Positions 20,050 through 27,844 of a stretch of 64,000 bases of DNA are shown here, one piece after another (within the stretch, counting starts at the first letter, position 1; the number at the start of each line of letters is the position of its first letter). Below the pieces are notes generated by a model. It had not been told where the DNA came from and did not search any database. It saw nothing but the letters and a program-made list of their open reading frames with translations. Position numbers and translations under genes: made by a program. The stretch is from Paenibacillus albidus (GTDB taxonomy: Bacteria; Bacillota; Bacilli; Paenibacillales; Paenibacillaceae): the NCBI RefSeq assembly GCF_014644435.1, contig NZ_BMKR01000005.1, positions 248,001 to 312,000 of the forward strand, given 5' to 3'.

Positions 20050-20967
20050 ATGAAGCAAGTCATCATGGGTCTTGTCCTATGTCTGCTGTTGGCAGGGTGT
20101 TCAGGAACGAATAATATTGTGCCGGAGCCTAGTCCTGGGGCCTCTCCTGCCGTTGCAACGCCAAACGCTTCACCCCCGCCTACACAGACACCCCCGCCTA
20201 GCAGCGTTCTGGAGCCTGGTACTTTGCAGTCTACTTTGGGCTTTGGAGATACGACAGGGAAGCGGATTCTGATTACCGATGGCGCAGGCAAGGAACAGCA
20301 GATGTCCAAGCTTACCCTTGCTGTTGGCCATAACGGTCAGACACTTAAGGTGAAATACCTGAACTGGCAGCCGGCAAGCGAGGATAATACTGCGAGAGAA
20401 ACAGCTGTGAATATTCCCAACTTGTCAGGATACCTCTATGCTGTGGAAGAGGGGGCTGCGGCCCCCAACGAGACCTACTATATGGCGGATGACAGTGTGT
20501 TTGATGTGGAGGCGCTTGTATCTGTAACCCCTGCTGCCAAAGATACGGAGGCTCCGGCGGTAGATGAGGCTATTGGCAGTACAATTGCAACGGCCAAGGG
20601 ACGGGAGATCCTGCGGATCTGGAAGCTGGCTGACCTCGGAACCGAAGGAGAAGTCTACGTCACCCAATTCGTTCGGGACGGCAACGATATGTTGTTCAGC
20701 ATCGTGCTGAAGTCCGGCGAGGATTACACGTATATGGACTATCCCGCGGTCATACAGGGAGATGAGTATTCGGTCTGGCGGGTAGATGATGGTGGAGAGA
20801 TCACCCCGGAGATGTTCTCGGTTCTTTTGGCCGCAAGAACGGAACAAGGGATACTCCTTGGACTAAACTGGTGGGGAGCGGAAGGTGTGAGTACGTTCTT
20901 TTTGAACCAGGATGGGGAGCAGTTCAAGGAACTGGATATTCAATATGGACGCTATATCTCGCCGTAG
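20050..20967 (+). CDS. Hypothetical lipoprotein
   Basis: 305 residues. Lipobox LLAGC with the lipidated cysteine at 17, then a Pro/Ser/Thr-rich tether (about 25-55) that would span the cell wall, then a globular domain with conserved-looking LTLAVGHNGQTLKVKYLNWQ. Starts with ATG 39 bases after cysK and TATGGAGG is present. The tether suggests an extracytoplasmic role, but no catalytic motif is recognisable. The next gene also encodes a lipoprotein. Confidence 0.75.
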   Translation: MKQVIMGLVLCLLLAGCSGTNNIVPEPSPGASPAVATPNASPPPTQTPPPSSVLEPGTLQSTLGFGDTTGKRILITDGAGKEQQMSKLTLAVGHNGQTLKVKYLNWQPASEDNTARETAVNIPNLSGYLYAVEEGAAAPNETYYMADDSVFDVEALVSVTPAAKDTEAPAVDEAIGSTIATAKGREILRIWKLADLGTEGEVYVTQFVRDGNDMLFSIVLKSGEDYTYMDYPAVIQGDEYSVWRVDDGGEITPEMFSVLLAARTEQGILLGLNWWGAEGVSTFFLNQDGEQFKELDIQYGRYISP

Positions 20968-21037
20968 TGATCCTCTTAGCCTTAGCGGGCTGCAACCTTC
21001 GGAGTGAGTATACCGTCTAGCTGTAGAGGTGACTGAT

Positions 21038-21508
21038 ATGAAATATTTTACAGCTGTAGTGCTGGTCCTGCTCCTTGCCGGTTGCTTGGCGAAGCCGAAT
21101 GAAGTGTCCGAGGAACGGCGTATTGTGGAGCCGTATTTGGAGCGGAAGGGGTACGAGATTGTTTCATACGAAGGCATGGCAGAGCGTTACGAGCTTACCC
21201 GGGACAAACTTACGAACCTTCCTTACATGATCTTTTGGGGGTTGCAGTCCGGTGATATTTCACAGTATCTAGGCCGCACCATTCAAGTGGAAGCCTTTAC
21301 GGTCAGAAACCATCCCTTAGCGAAAGTTAATGTACATGTATACGTCTATATGGACGGGGCTGAAGTGATTGGGGGAACTTCTTTTCCGGAAGGAAAAGAA
21401 GACGAGGACGGTGGATACTGGAATCTGGAAGGCAAATCTCTGGAGGAGATCCAGCCGAAGTCGTTTCAGGAATGGCGGGCCGATTGGATGGCAAAATATG
21501 CAGAGTGA
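21038..21508 (+). CDS. Small hypothetical lipoprotein
   Basis: 156 residues from ATG 21038 (GAGGTGA seven bases upstream); the GTG at 21029 is inside that site. Signal MKYFTAVVLVLLLAGC gives a lipidated cysteine at 16. The mature part is a small mixed alpha/beta domain (YLGRTIQVEAFTVRNHPL, KVNVHVYVYMDGAEVIGGTSFP) resembling DUF4830-like lipoproteins, but the match is from pattern only. Seventy bases downstream of another lipoprotein gene on the same strand, so possibly one unit. Confidence 0.75.
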   Translation: MKYFTAVVLVLLLAGCLAKPNEVSEERRIVEPYLERKGYEIVSYEGMAERYELTRDKLTNLPYMIFWGLQSGDISQYLGRTIQVEAFTVRNHPLAKVNVHVYVYMDGAEVIGGTSFPEGKEDEDGGYWNLEGKSLEEIQPKSFQEWRADWMAKYAE

Positions 21509-21692
21509 ATGGGTTGTACAGGGGAGGGCTATTCACATCCGGGTATTGGGGAGGCCTGTCCGCTTCTTGATTGTCTAAATTAATAATACTTAAATTTGTA
21601 ACAAATAACGGTCCATATAGCCCAAAAGAGTCATGTCAGCCCTGTGGCTGTGATGCTATGTTTATCAATAGTTGTACAGGAGGGGACCAGCC

Positions 21693-22526
21693 ACGTATAC
21701 ACGAATCAAGCTAATGATCCTGCTGCTGCCTACGCTGATGGTCGGGATATGGGAAATTGTACGGCATCAGTTTCTGATGCCGTATCTCTCCATGGATATG
21801 GGGAACTATCTGACACCGGTACTTGTGTTCACTGTAAGCATCGTCCTGCTGCTCCCGCTGTTCTCGATGATGGAGCGCGGGCAGCGTGAGCTGGAACAGG
21901 AGCGTGCGGCTAAACATGCGATGGAAGCGCGTGAAGGACTGGCCCGGGAGCTGCACGACGGGATCGCCCAGTCCCTGTTTCTGCTGTCTGTCAAGATCGA
22001 CCGGCTGGAGCAAAACCGCAGAAATAATGAAGTCAGTGAAGACAGTGTTCAGCAGATTGCGAAGACGGTTCATGAGGTCAATCATTATGTCAGGCAAGCG
22101 ATTGCGAGCCTCAAGGTTCCGGCTTCAGGTCCAATAAATTTAACTCTTGAGCAGTCCGTAAGAGGCCAGCTTGCGCAAATTGCCGGAGAGGTGATGATCG
22201 ATGCATCGCTGGACTGGGGCCTGCCGGATGAGAGCTTAATGCCTTTGGAACAAGCAGAGCTGCTGTCCTGTATCCGGGAGGCCATGATTAATGTACGCAA
22301 GCATACCCGTGCCACTGAGGTATCTATTTCGGGCCAGGGGAGCCGGGAACACTGGAGGGTAACGGTCAGAGATAATGGAGGCGGATTCCGGCATGATCCG
22401 TTTACCGTCAGCGGAAGTTATGGACTGCAGATCATGAAGGAACGTGCAGCCAGCATGGGTTGGAACCTGCGGGTCTCTTCCGTGGATGAAGGTACGCTTG
22501 TGGAGATTGTCAAAGGGGGGCTGTGA
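21693..22526 (+). CDS. Sensor histidine kinase, NarL/LiaS (HPK7) type
   Basis: About 277 residues. Two membrane segments near the N-terminus (MILLLPTLMVGIWEIV and LTPVLVFTVSIVLLLPLF) with a very short external loop, a coiled coil, the HisKA_3 box ARELHDGIAQSLFLL with the phospho-acceptor histidine, and a C-terminal ATPase (REAMINVRKHTRA, DNGGGF, GSYGLQIMKERA). The short loop suggests sensing in or at the membrane. The start is unusual: AGGAGGGG is followed seven bases later by ACG (21693), whereas the nearest standard codons are TTG 21672, before the ribosome site, and ATG 21714 inside the first membrane segment. The regulator gene follows at once. Confidence 0.85.
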   Translation, partial: TYTRIKLMILLLPTLMVGIWEIVRHQFLMPYLSMDMGNYLTPVLVFTVSIVLLLPLFSMMERGQRELEQERAAKHAMEAREGLARELHDGIAQSLFLLSVKIDRLEQNRRNNEVSEDSVQQIAKTVHEVNHYVRQAIASLKVPASGPINLTLEQSVRGQLAQIAGEVMIDASLDWGLPDESLMPLEQAELLSCIREAMINVRKHTRATEVSISGQGSREHWRVTVRDNGGGFRHDPFTVSGSYGLQIMKERAASMGWNLRVSSVDEGTLVEIVKGGL

Positions 22527-22527
22527 G

Positions 22528-23190
22528 ATGAACCGCTGCCGGGTATTGATTGTGGATGACCATGCGCATGCCCGAGAGGCCATGTGCGAGATTTTGTCGC
22601 TAGATGAGCGCTTTGAGGTGATTGGAGCTGTGAAGAGCGGGGCGGAGGCTATTGCTTTTACAGGCCAGTGGATGCCGGATCTGCTTCTGATCGACGTGCA
22701 GATGCCGGATATGGACGGGCTGGAAGCCACACGGCGCATCAAGCAGGAATATCCCTATGTCAAAATCGTCATGGTAACCGTTTCCGATGAGATTTCCTAT
22801 CTGTTCGAAGCGTTGAAGCAGGGCGCACAGGGTTATTTGCTGAAGAACCTGGCTCCCTCCACCTGGATCGAATACCTCCAGGCCATAGTGAGCGAGGAGG
22901 TTCCGCTCAGCCGGGAGCTGGCTTTTCAAATCCTGAAGGAATTTTCGGTGACGGCTGTCAAGGAGGAAGGCGAAGCATTAACAGCCCGTGAAAAGGAAAT
23001 ACTGGGCTGTGTGTCTTCCGGCTCCACCAACAAAGAGATTGCGGTGAGTCTTGGAATCTCGGAACATACGGTCAAAAATCACTTAAAGAACATTCTGCAA
23101 AAGCTCCAGCTGCAGAACCGCACCCAGCTGACACGATACGCCCTGGAACAGGGGCTGGCTTCGCGGGAACGGGATTTCCCCAAACGATGA
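22528..23190 (+). CDS. Response regulator, NarL/LuxR type
   Basis: 220 residues. Receiver domain (1-120, DD at 10-11, phospho-acceptor D56 in LLIDVQMPDMDG) and a C-terminal LuxR helix-turn-helix (about 155-215: LTAREKEILGCVSSGSTNKEIAVSLGISEHTVKNHLKNI). Partner of the kinase whose stop codon overlaps its start region by one spacing base; AAAGGGGGG serves as its ribosome site. The longer frame starting at 22444 runs inside the kinase gene and is rejected. YcnI follows 18 bases later, making one three-gene operon. Confidence 0.93.
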   Translation: MNRCRVLIVDDHAHAREAMCEILSLDERFEVIGAVKSGAEAIAFTGQWMPDLLLIDVQMPDMDGLEATRRIKQEYPYVKIVMVTVSDEISYLFEALKQGAQGYLLKNLAPSTWIEYLQAIVSEEVPLSRELAFQILKEFSVTAVKEEGEALTAREKEILGCVSSGSTNKEIAVSLGISEHTVKNHLKNILQKLQLQNRTQLTRYALEQGLASRERDFPKR

Positions 23191-23208
23191 GAAGGAAAGA
23201 GGAGAACC

Positions 23209-23829
23209 ATGAATAACTTATTACGCAAACTTATCACTCTACTTATGCCCTCGGCAGCCCTGCTGCTATTATTCACAGCAGTTGCCAGTGCACATGTCAC
23301 CGTAGCGCCTGCTTTGTCCGGGACGGGAGCCTGGGAGACCTACACCCTCAAAGTCCCTTCCGAAAAAGACAGCGCCACCATCCAGATTGACCTGCGTATC
23401 CCGCAAGGGGCAGAATTTAAGCAATATGAGCCTTCGCCAGGCTGGGAAGTGACTATTGAAGGCAACAAAGTAAGCTGGAAAGCTACAGGAGAAGGTATTC
23501 TGGCCGGCCAATTCCAGCGCTTTTACTTTACTGCCAAGAACCCTGACACTGCGGGCGATATCGCCTGGGATGCCTACCAACACTACGCTGACGGAAGTTT
23601 GGTGCAGTGGTCCGGTGAGGAAGGGACAGACACCCCGCACGCTGTGACAGAGATCGTCCAATCGGCATCGGGACACGATCATTCCCACGGTTCCATGAAC
23701 ATGGAGGAGCCAGCGCAGGAAGCAGGCGATGCAGAGTCTTCTACATCCCCGGCGGGTTATGTGGCTTTAGGCGTATCGATATTGGCCCTGCTGCTGTCAA
23801 TTGTTGGATTGTTCAGAAGACGAAGTTAA
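23209..23829 (+). CDS. YcnI-family (DUF1775) copper-related membrane protein
   Basis: 206 residues. Signal peptide ending ASA (26-28), so the mature protein would begin with His29 (HVTVAP), the residue YcnI proteins use with a conserved Trp to bind Cu(II). The DUF1775 beta-sandwich spans about 29-150 (TYTLKVPSEK, YEPSPGWEV). Then comes a His/Met-rich stretch (GHDHSHGSMNM, about 157-167) likely to bind metal, and a C-terminal membrane anchor (YVALGVSILALLLSIVGLF) with RRRS tail. Expected outside the membrane. Operon with the kinase and regulator upstream, suggesting a copper or envelope signal; that link is inference. Confidence 0.9.
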   Translation: MNNLLRKLITLLMPSAALLLLFTAVASAHVTVAPALSGTGAWETYTLKVPSEKDSATIQIDLRIPQGAEFKQYEPSPGWEVTIEGNKVSWKATGEGILAGQFQRFYFTAKNPDTAGDIAWDAYQHYADGSLVQWSGEEGTDTPHAVTEIVQSASGHDHSHGSMNMEEPAQEAGDAESSTSPAGYVALGVSILALLLSIVGLFRRRS

Positions 23830-23830
23830 C

Positions 23831-24571
23831 TCACATCGTCTGTCCGCTATCGAGAGTGATTACCTGTCCGGTGAGGGCCTCTTGTTCCAGAACAGCGCAG
23901 ACAAAAGACGCAATATCTTCCGGGGTTGAGAGGTGCTGCAGCGGAAGATTCGGAGCCAGCTTGTGCATCTGCTCTTCCCGGCCAGCCCACCACCTGGTCA
24001 CTACTGCGCCCGGAGCGATGCAGTTCACCCGGATTGCCGGGGCCAAAGCGCGGGCCAGCGATTTGGTTAACCCGTGGACAGCCGATTTGGATACGGCATA
24101 GGGAAGGGAAGAGCCAGAGCCGGTTGTTCCGGCAATACTGCCAAGATTGACGATTGCGCCGTGTTTGTTCTTGTTCATGTAAGGCGCAACGGCACGGGCA
24201 CAGAAAAACATACCTTTTACATTCACATTGTAGAGCTCGTTCCATACCTCATCTGTAACAGCTTCCAGATCTTCCAGCGGGATATGCCGGGTAATGCCGG
24301 CATTGTTCACAAGCACATCAACAGTCCCCCACTCCTCTGCAATTGCTGCAACCATCCGGCGTACTTCTTCGTCATCAGCTACATTTGCCTGAACGGCAAT
24401 AGCCTCGCCCCCTCCAGCCTTAATCCGTTGCACAATTTCTTGTGCTCCTGCTTCTGAACGGGAATAATTCACTGCCACCTTGGCGCCGCGTTTGGCCAGT
24501 TCCTGACTGATAGCGCTGCCGATTCCTGTGCCCCCTCCGGTTACCAAGGCAACTTTGTTGATCAAATCCAT
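23831..24571 (-). CDS. SDR family oxidoreductase (FabG-like)
   Basis: 246 residues, classical short-chain dehydrogenase. NAD(P) loop TGGGTGIGSA (about 11-20), NNAG at about 88-91, catalytic Ser in NLGSIAG and Tyr/Lys in YAVSK (about 155-159). Reaction would be reduction of a ketone or 3-oxoacyl group; substrate unknown. The Arg/Asn environment after the first strand (NYSRSE) favours NADP(H). Convergent with ycnI (one base apart) and divergent from a LysR gene, the usual arrangement for a LysR target. AAGGAGGAATGACCC precedes the start. Confidence 0.9.
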   Translation of the reverse strand: MDLINKVALVTGGGTGIGSAISQELAKRGAKVAVNYSRSEAGAQEIVQRIKAGGGEAIAVQANVADDEEVRRMVAAIAEEWGTVDVLVNNAGITRHIPLEDLEAVTDEVWNELYNVNVKGMFFCARAVAPYMNKNKHGAIVNLGSIAGTTGSGSSLPYAVSKSAVHGLTKSLARALAPAIRVNCIAPGAVVTRWWAGREEQMHKLAPNLPLQHLSTPEDIASFVCAVLEQEALTGQVITLDSGQTM

Positions 24572-24664
24572 GGGTCATTCCTCCTTATTCTAAAACAATT
24601 TGCTGCTAGAACCAGTGTATATGTTTTAGTTGATTCTGTATAATTGAATTATGTGAATTGTTTG

Positions 24665-24679
24665 TTCAATAATATTGAA
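24665..24679. promoter_or_regulatory. LysR-type operator palindrome
   Basis: TTCAAT-AAT-ATTGAA, a T-N11-A dyad, in the 127-base region between the divergent SDR and LysR genes, 20 bases from the lysR start. A TATAAT lies at 24639-24644. Confidence 0.55.
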
Positions 24680-24698
24680 TCCGGGAGCGGGATAGAGA

Positions 24699-25613
24699 AT
24701 GGATCTAAAAACATTAAAAACCTTTCAGACGATAGTGAGCGCCGGCAGCTTCAACAAAGCGGCAGATGAGCTGAAATATGCGCAGTCTACCGTTACGATG
24801 CAGATTCAGAAGCTTGAAGCGGATCTGGGAGTTCAACTGATCGAACGCGGCAAGCAGATCACCTTAACGGAAGCGGGCAGACTGTTTCATGAACAGAGCC
24901 GGTTCATTGTCAGTGATATGGAACGGCTGTACAGCAGCATGGAGGATATCCGGTCAGGGGACGGCGGCCGGATTCGCATCGGAGTAACCGACCCGACGGC
25001 CAGCTATCGTTTCCCGCAGCTGTTGCAAGCGTTTTTGGATTGTTTCCCCAAAATGGATGTCAGTGTTGAAATCGCCGGTACAGCGGCGCTCAGCAAGCAA
25101 CTTCAACATGGAGAGCTTGACCTGGCATTGTGTTCGGCCCCGGAGCTGGGCGAGCAGCTGTATTTTGAACCACTGTTTACGGAAACGTTTGCCCTGTTGC
25201 TGCCCGGGCAGCATCCGCTTGCGTATAAGGAGGAGATTACTGCGGAGGACCTGCGTGGCCACCGTCTGCTGATCACTGCAGTGAATTGCCCCTACCGCAA
25301 AAAACTGGAAAGCGTACTTCAGGAGTCGGGCGGTCCTCCGCTGGACACGAGAGTCATTGGGAGCATGACGGCACTGAAATATTATGTGGCTGCCGGTTTG
25401 GGAATAGCCCTTGTGCCCGGGATTGTCCTGAATCCACCGCCTCACGGAACTGTGCAACGGACGCTCCAGGGTAAGACCATTGATATGGTCTGCGGCATCC
25501 TGTGCCGGATTTCCGATTACCCGCTAAAGGTCGCCAGTGCGAGACTTGCACAGTTTCTGCAAGAGCAGGATTATGGTACGATAGGGGAGCAGTTTAAATC
25601 TATAGGAGTATAG
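24699..25613 (+). CDS. LysR family transcriptional regulator
   Basis: 304 residues. N-terminal winged helix (1-60: DLKTLKTFQTIVSAGSFNKAADELKYAQSTVTMQIQKLEADLGVQLIERG) and a periplasmic-binding-like effector domain (about 88-295; GGRIRIGVTDP, LDLALCS, GLGIALVPG). Probably controls the divergent SDR gene through the palindrome at 24665. Effector unknown. No ribosome site better than GGGAGCGGGATAGAGA is seen before the ATG. Confidence 0.93.
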   Translation: MDLKTLKTFQTIVSAGSFNKAADELKYAQSTVTMQIQKLEADLGVQLIERGKQITLTEAGRLFHEQSRFIVSDMERLYSSMEDIRSGDGGRIRIGVTDPTASYRFPQLLQAFLDCFPKMDVSVEIAGTAALSKQLQHGELDLALCSAPELGEQLYFEPLFTETFALLLPGQHPLAYKEEITAEDLRGHRLLITAVNCPYRKKLESVLQESGGPPLDTRVIGSMTALKYYVAAGLGIALVPGIVLNPPPHGTVQRTLQGKTIDMVCGILCRISDYPLKVASARLAQFLQEQDYGTIGEQFKSIGV

Positions 25614-25764
25614 AGGAGCGTTCTCTTATGATTATCAAGTTCATTCGTTTACGGTAAAAGAGGTACAGATCATTGAACATGGGCCGTTTTTTTAAGAATG
25701 GCTTATGTTTATTTGACTGTGCCTTTTTTCATTCACCAATAACGAATGAACGGGGTGCTTTATT

Positions 25765-26646
25765 TTGTCTATAAATCATAATTCTTCTTTCCCTCTGGTC
25801 AGTTATGTGCAGATTTTCCGCTGTCCCCTGTGCGGGAGTTCAATGGAAGTGGCGAAGTTCCAAAGTTTCATTTGCTCCAGGGGACATTGTTACGATCTGT
25901 CCAAATATGGAACACTTAATTTCTCCCGCCGGGAGGTTAAGACCAAATACGATAAACGGCTCTTTGCAGCCCGCAGAGCGATATGCCAAAGCGGATTCTA
26001 TGATCCTTTGTATGAAATCATCGGCCAAAGGATTGCGGCGAGCGGCAGCGGGAGACCACAAGGGGTCCGGCTGCTGGATGCGGGGTGCGGAGAAGGCTCT
26101 CATCTGACGGCCATTCTCGACAACATCGCTGGAAGCACACAAACGGAACCTCTGGGAGTAGGTATTGACCTCTCTAAAGAAGGCATCATCAGTGCAGCCC
26201 GGGCCTACCGGAACAGCATATGGTGTGTGGCCGACCTCGCCCGTTGCCCATTTGCCGACAAGGGGTTCGATTTCATCCTTAATATACTGTCACCTTCCAA
26301 TTACTCCGAGTTTCACAGAATGCTGTCTAGGGAGGGTGAGGTTATTAAGGTCATTCCCGGTCGTGATTATCTTGGAGAATTAAGAGAGCAAATCAGGAAG
26401 CCGCTGAATACACAGGCTTATTCCAATAAGCGGACCCTGGAGCGCTTTAAAGATCATTTTGCCAATATGGATGTGGAGCATTTGCGTTACAGCCTGCCGG
26501 TGAGCAGCAGTCTGCTGGATTCATTGCTGAATATGACTCCGCTATTATGGGGAGTAGAAGAGGAGCAGGTGGAGCGGATTCGGGTGAAGGGTCTTCAACA
26601 AATAACGGTTGATCTGACCTTGCTCTGTGGCAGGTTGTCTATCTGA
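25765..26646 (+). CDS. 23S rRNA guanine-N1 methyltransferase, RlmA type
   Basis: 293 residues. An N-terminal zinc finger with C20, C23, C37 and H41 has the spacing of RlmA; a Rossmann methyltransferase follows (LLDAGCGEGSH at about 101-111 for S-adenosylmethionine, NILSPSNYSEFHRML downstream). Family members methylate G745 or G748 of 23S rRNA, the G748 form giving macrolide (tylosin) resistance. Which base is modified cannot be decided here. TTG start after ACGGGGTG; no ATG exists before the zinc finger, though GTG at 25807 is an alternative. Ends in a strong terminator. Confidence 0.85.
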   Translation: MSINHNSSFPLVSYVQIFRCPLCGSSMEVAKFQSFICSRGHCYDLSKYGTLNFSRREVKTKYDKRLFAARRAICQSGFYDPLYEIIGQRIAASGSGRPQGVRLLDAGCGEGSHLTAILDNIAGSTQTEPLGVGIDLSKEGIISAARAYRNSIWCVADLARCPFADKGFDFILNILSPSNYSEFHRMLSREGEVIKVIPGRDYLGELREQIRKPLNTQAYSNKRTLERFKDHFANMDVEHLRYSLPVSSSLLDSLLNMTPLLWGVEEEQVERIRVKGLQQITVDLTLLCGRLSI

Positions 26647-26680
26647 AACTCAGCCAGTACGGACAATAACTCATAAGACG

Positions 26681-26727
26681 CGTAAAACCCCTATTATGAT
26701 AAATTCATCAATAATAGGGGTTTTACG
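26681..26727 (+). terminator. Strong terminator after rlmA-like gene
   Basis: Perfect 17-bp inverted repeat CGTAAAACCCCTATTAT / ATAATAGGGGTTTTACG around a 13-base loop, with a U-rich right arm. Confidence 0.85.
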
Positions 26728-26954
26728 TTATACTCACTATACCCATCGTATTCTCAGACTCCTTATCTACCCTTGTTCTCAACCCGGATAGAATCGTCCG
26801 AGAGTGGCATGTTGCCCGTCCTGTCCGTGTAATTCAGGTCTTACCCTACTGGCACGATTGGATTAATGGTCGTCCTTTGAGCTTTAGGAAGCTCAGCCCG
26901 TTTCGCTTAAACCAAGAGGGAAGCTATGATATCACCGTCAGGACTAAGATATAG
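26718..26954 (+). pseudogene. Coding-like 3' remnant without a start
   Basis: Seventy-eight open codons end at TAG 26952 with no ATG, GTG or TTG in frame and no ribosome site. The last half reads like protein (VREWHVARPVRVIQVLPYWH, FRKLSPFRLNQEGSYDITVR) with basic and aromatic residues. The frame runs into the preceding terminator, so the 5' part is lost. Family not recognised. A 9-bp dyad ATCAACAAC/GTTGTTGAT follows at about 26956. The gap to 27216 otherwise holds only a cre-like site. Confidence 0.35.
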
Positions 26955-27059
26955 GATCAACAACCTGTGTTGTTGTTGATATCTATACTGTACAGGACTG
27001 CGTACATTTAGTAAAATCCCAGAATCCTCAGATATTCCGGGAAATCATCCGGCATTCAA

Positions 27060-27074
27060 ATGTAAGCGCTTCAT
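27060..27074 (+). promoter_or_regulatory. cre-like site
   Basis: ATGTAAGCGCTTCAT fits the cre pattern except at position 14, where A replaces C. It lies 143 bases upstream of the PUA-like gene. Confidence 0.35.
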
Positions 27075-27216
27075 ATCTTGCTTATACTTAGTATTTCGCT
27101 TGATCTGCATTCTTGGCCCCCCGATAGCGATAACTGCTAAATACACGAGAAATTTATGGTATTATAAAAGCGATTCAGCGGGTTTCAGCCCGAGTTTAGG
27201 ATACGGAGGGATAGCC

Positions 27217-27837
27217 ATGAATTTGTTTCAACTTAAGGCAGGGCCGCGCGGCAGTGAGCGGGTCGCTGAGTTCCTGAACAATAATATGGTCAGCATCGGC
27301 CATCCCGGGTTAGGCGATCTGGAGAATGCCGGAAGAGCCGAGATCGAAGAGAAAATGATCCGCCTCTATGGATACCGGGGAGTGGAGCTGCAAGAGCATG
27401 TCGAAGCAGCGGTCATCTTCGCCCATACGATACAGGACGGCGATTATGTGCTGGTTGCGGACGGCGATTGGGTGCACCTGGGTGATCTGGGGGACTATTT
27501 CTATGTGGAGCCGGCCGAAGCTGCGGACGGGGACAACGCACATCGGCGCGGGGTTACCTGGCTAACCCATATTCCGCGGGTGGCGCTGCAGCCGGGTGTG
27601 CAGCAGCTGCTTGCAGAGAAAGGTGCGGTTACGCAGTTTCAGGAACCGATTGCCGCTGCCCGGCTGGATTTGTGGATCACAGACGTTGCAGCCATAAGCG
27701 AACCTGTAGAACACCGGGTCCGGGTGGATGAAGCAACCATCGCGGCCGCCCTGGACATTCTGAAGCAGGCGCTGGGCAGTGAGGATGCCGAGCGGAGGGA
27801 GCGGGCAGCGGTTGCGATTCTGCAGTACGCCAAATAA
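27217..27837 (+). CDS. Hypothetical protein with PUA/EVE-like N-terminus
   Basis: 206 residues from ATG 27217 (ACGGAGGG upstream); an earlier ATG at 27100 gives an unconvincing extension with no ribosome site. The first 110 residues (FQLKAGPRGSERVAEFLNNN, VSIGHPGLGDLENAGRAEI, IQDGDYVLVADGDWVHLGDL) recall the small barrel found at the N-terminus of some restriction-system proteins, which tests whether a base or product is present. The C-terminal helix ends REREAAVAILQYAK-like. No nuclease motif is seen. Convergent with the yesM-like gene eight bases away. Confidence 0.65.
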   Translation: MNLFQLKAGPRGSERVAEFLNNNMVSIGHPGLGDLENAGRAEIEEKMIRLYGYRGVELQEHVEAAVIFAHTIQDGDYVLVADGDWVHLGDLGDYFYVEPAEAADGDNAHRRGVTWLTHIPRVALQPGVQQLLAEKGAVTQFQEPIAAARLDLWITDVAAISEPVEHRVRVDEATIAAALDILKQALGSEDAERRERAAVAILQYAK

Positions 27838-27844
27838 GAGGCGT

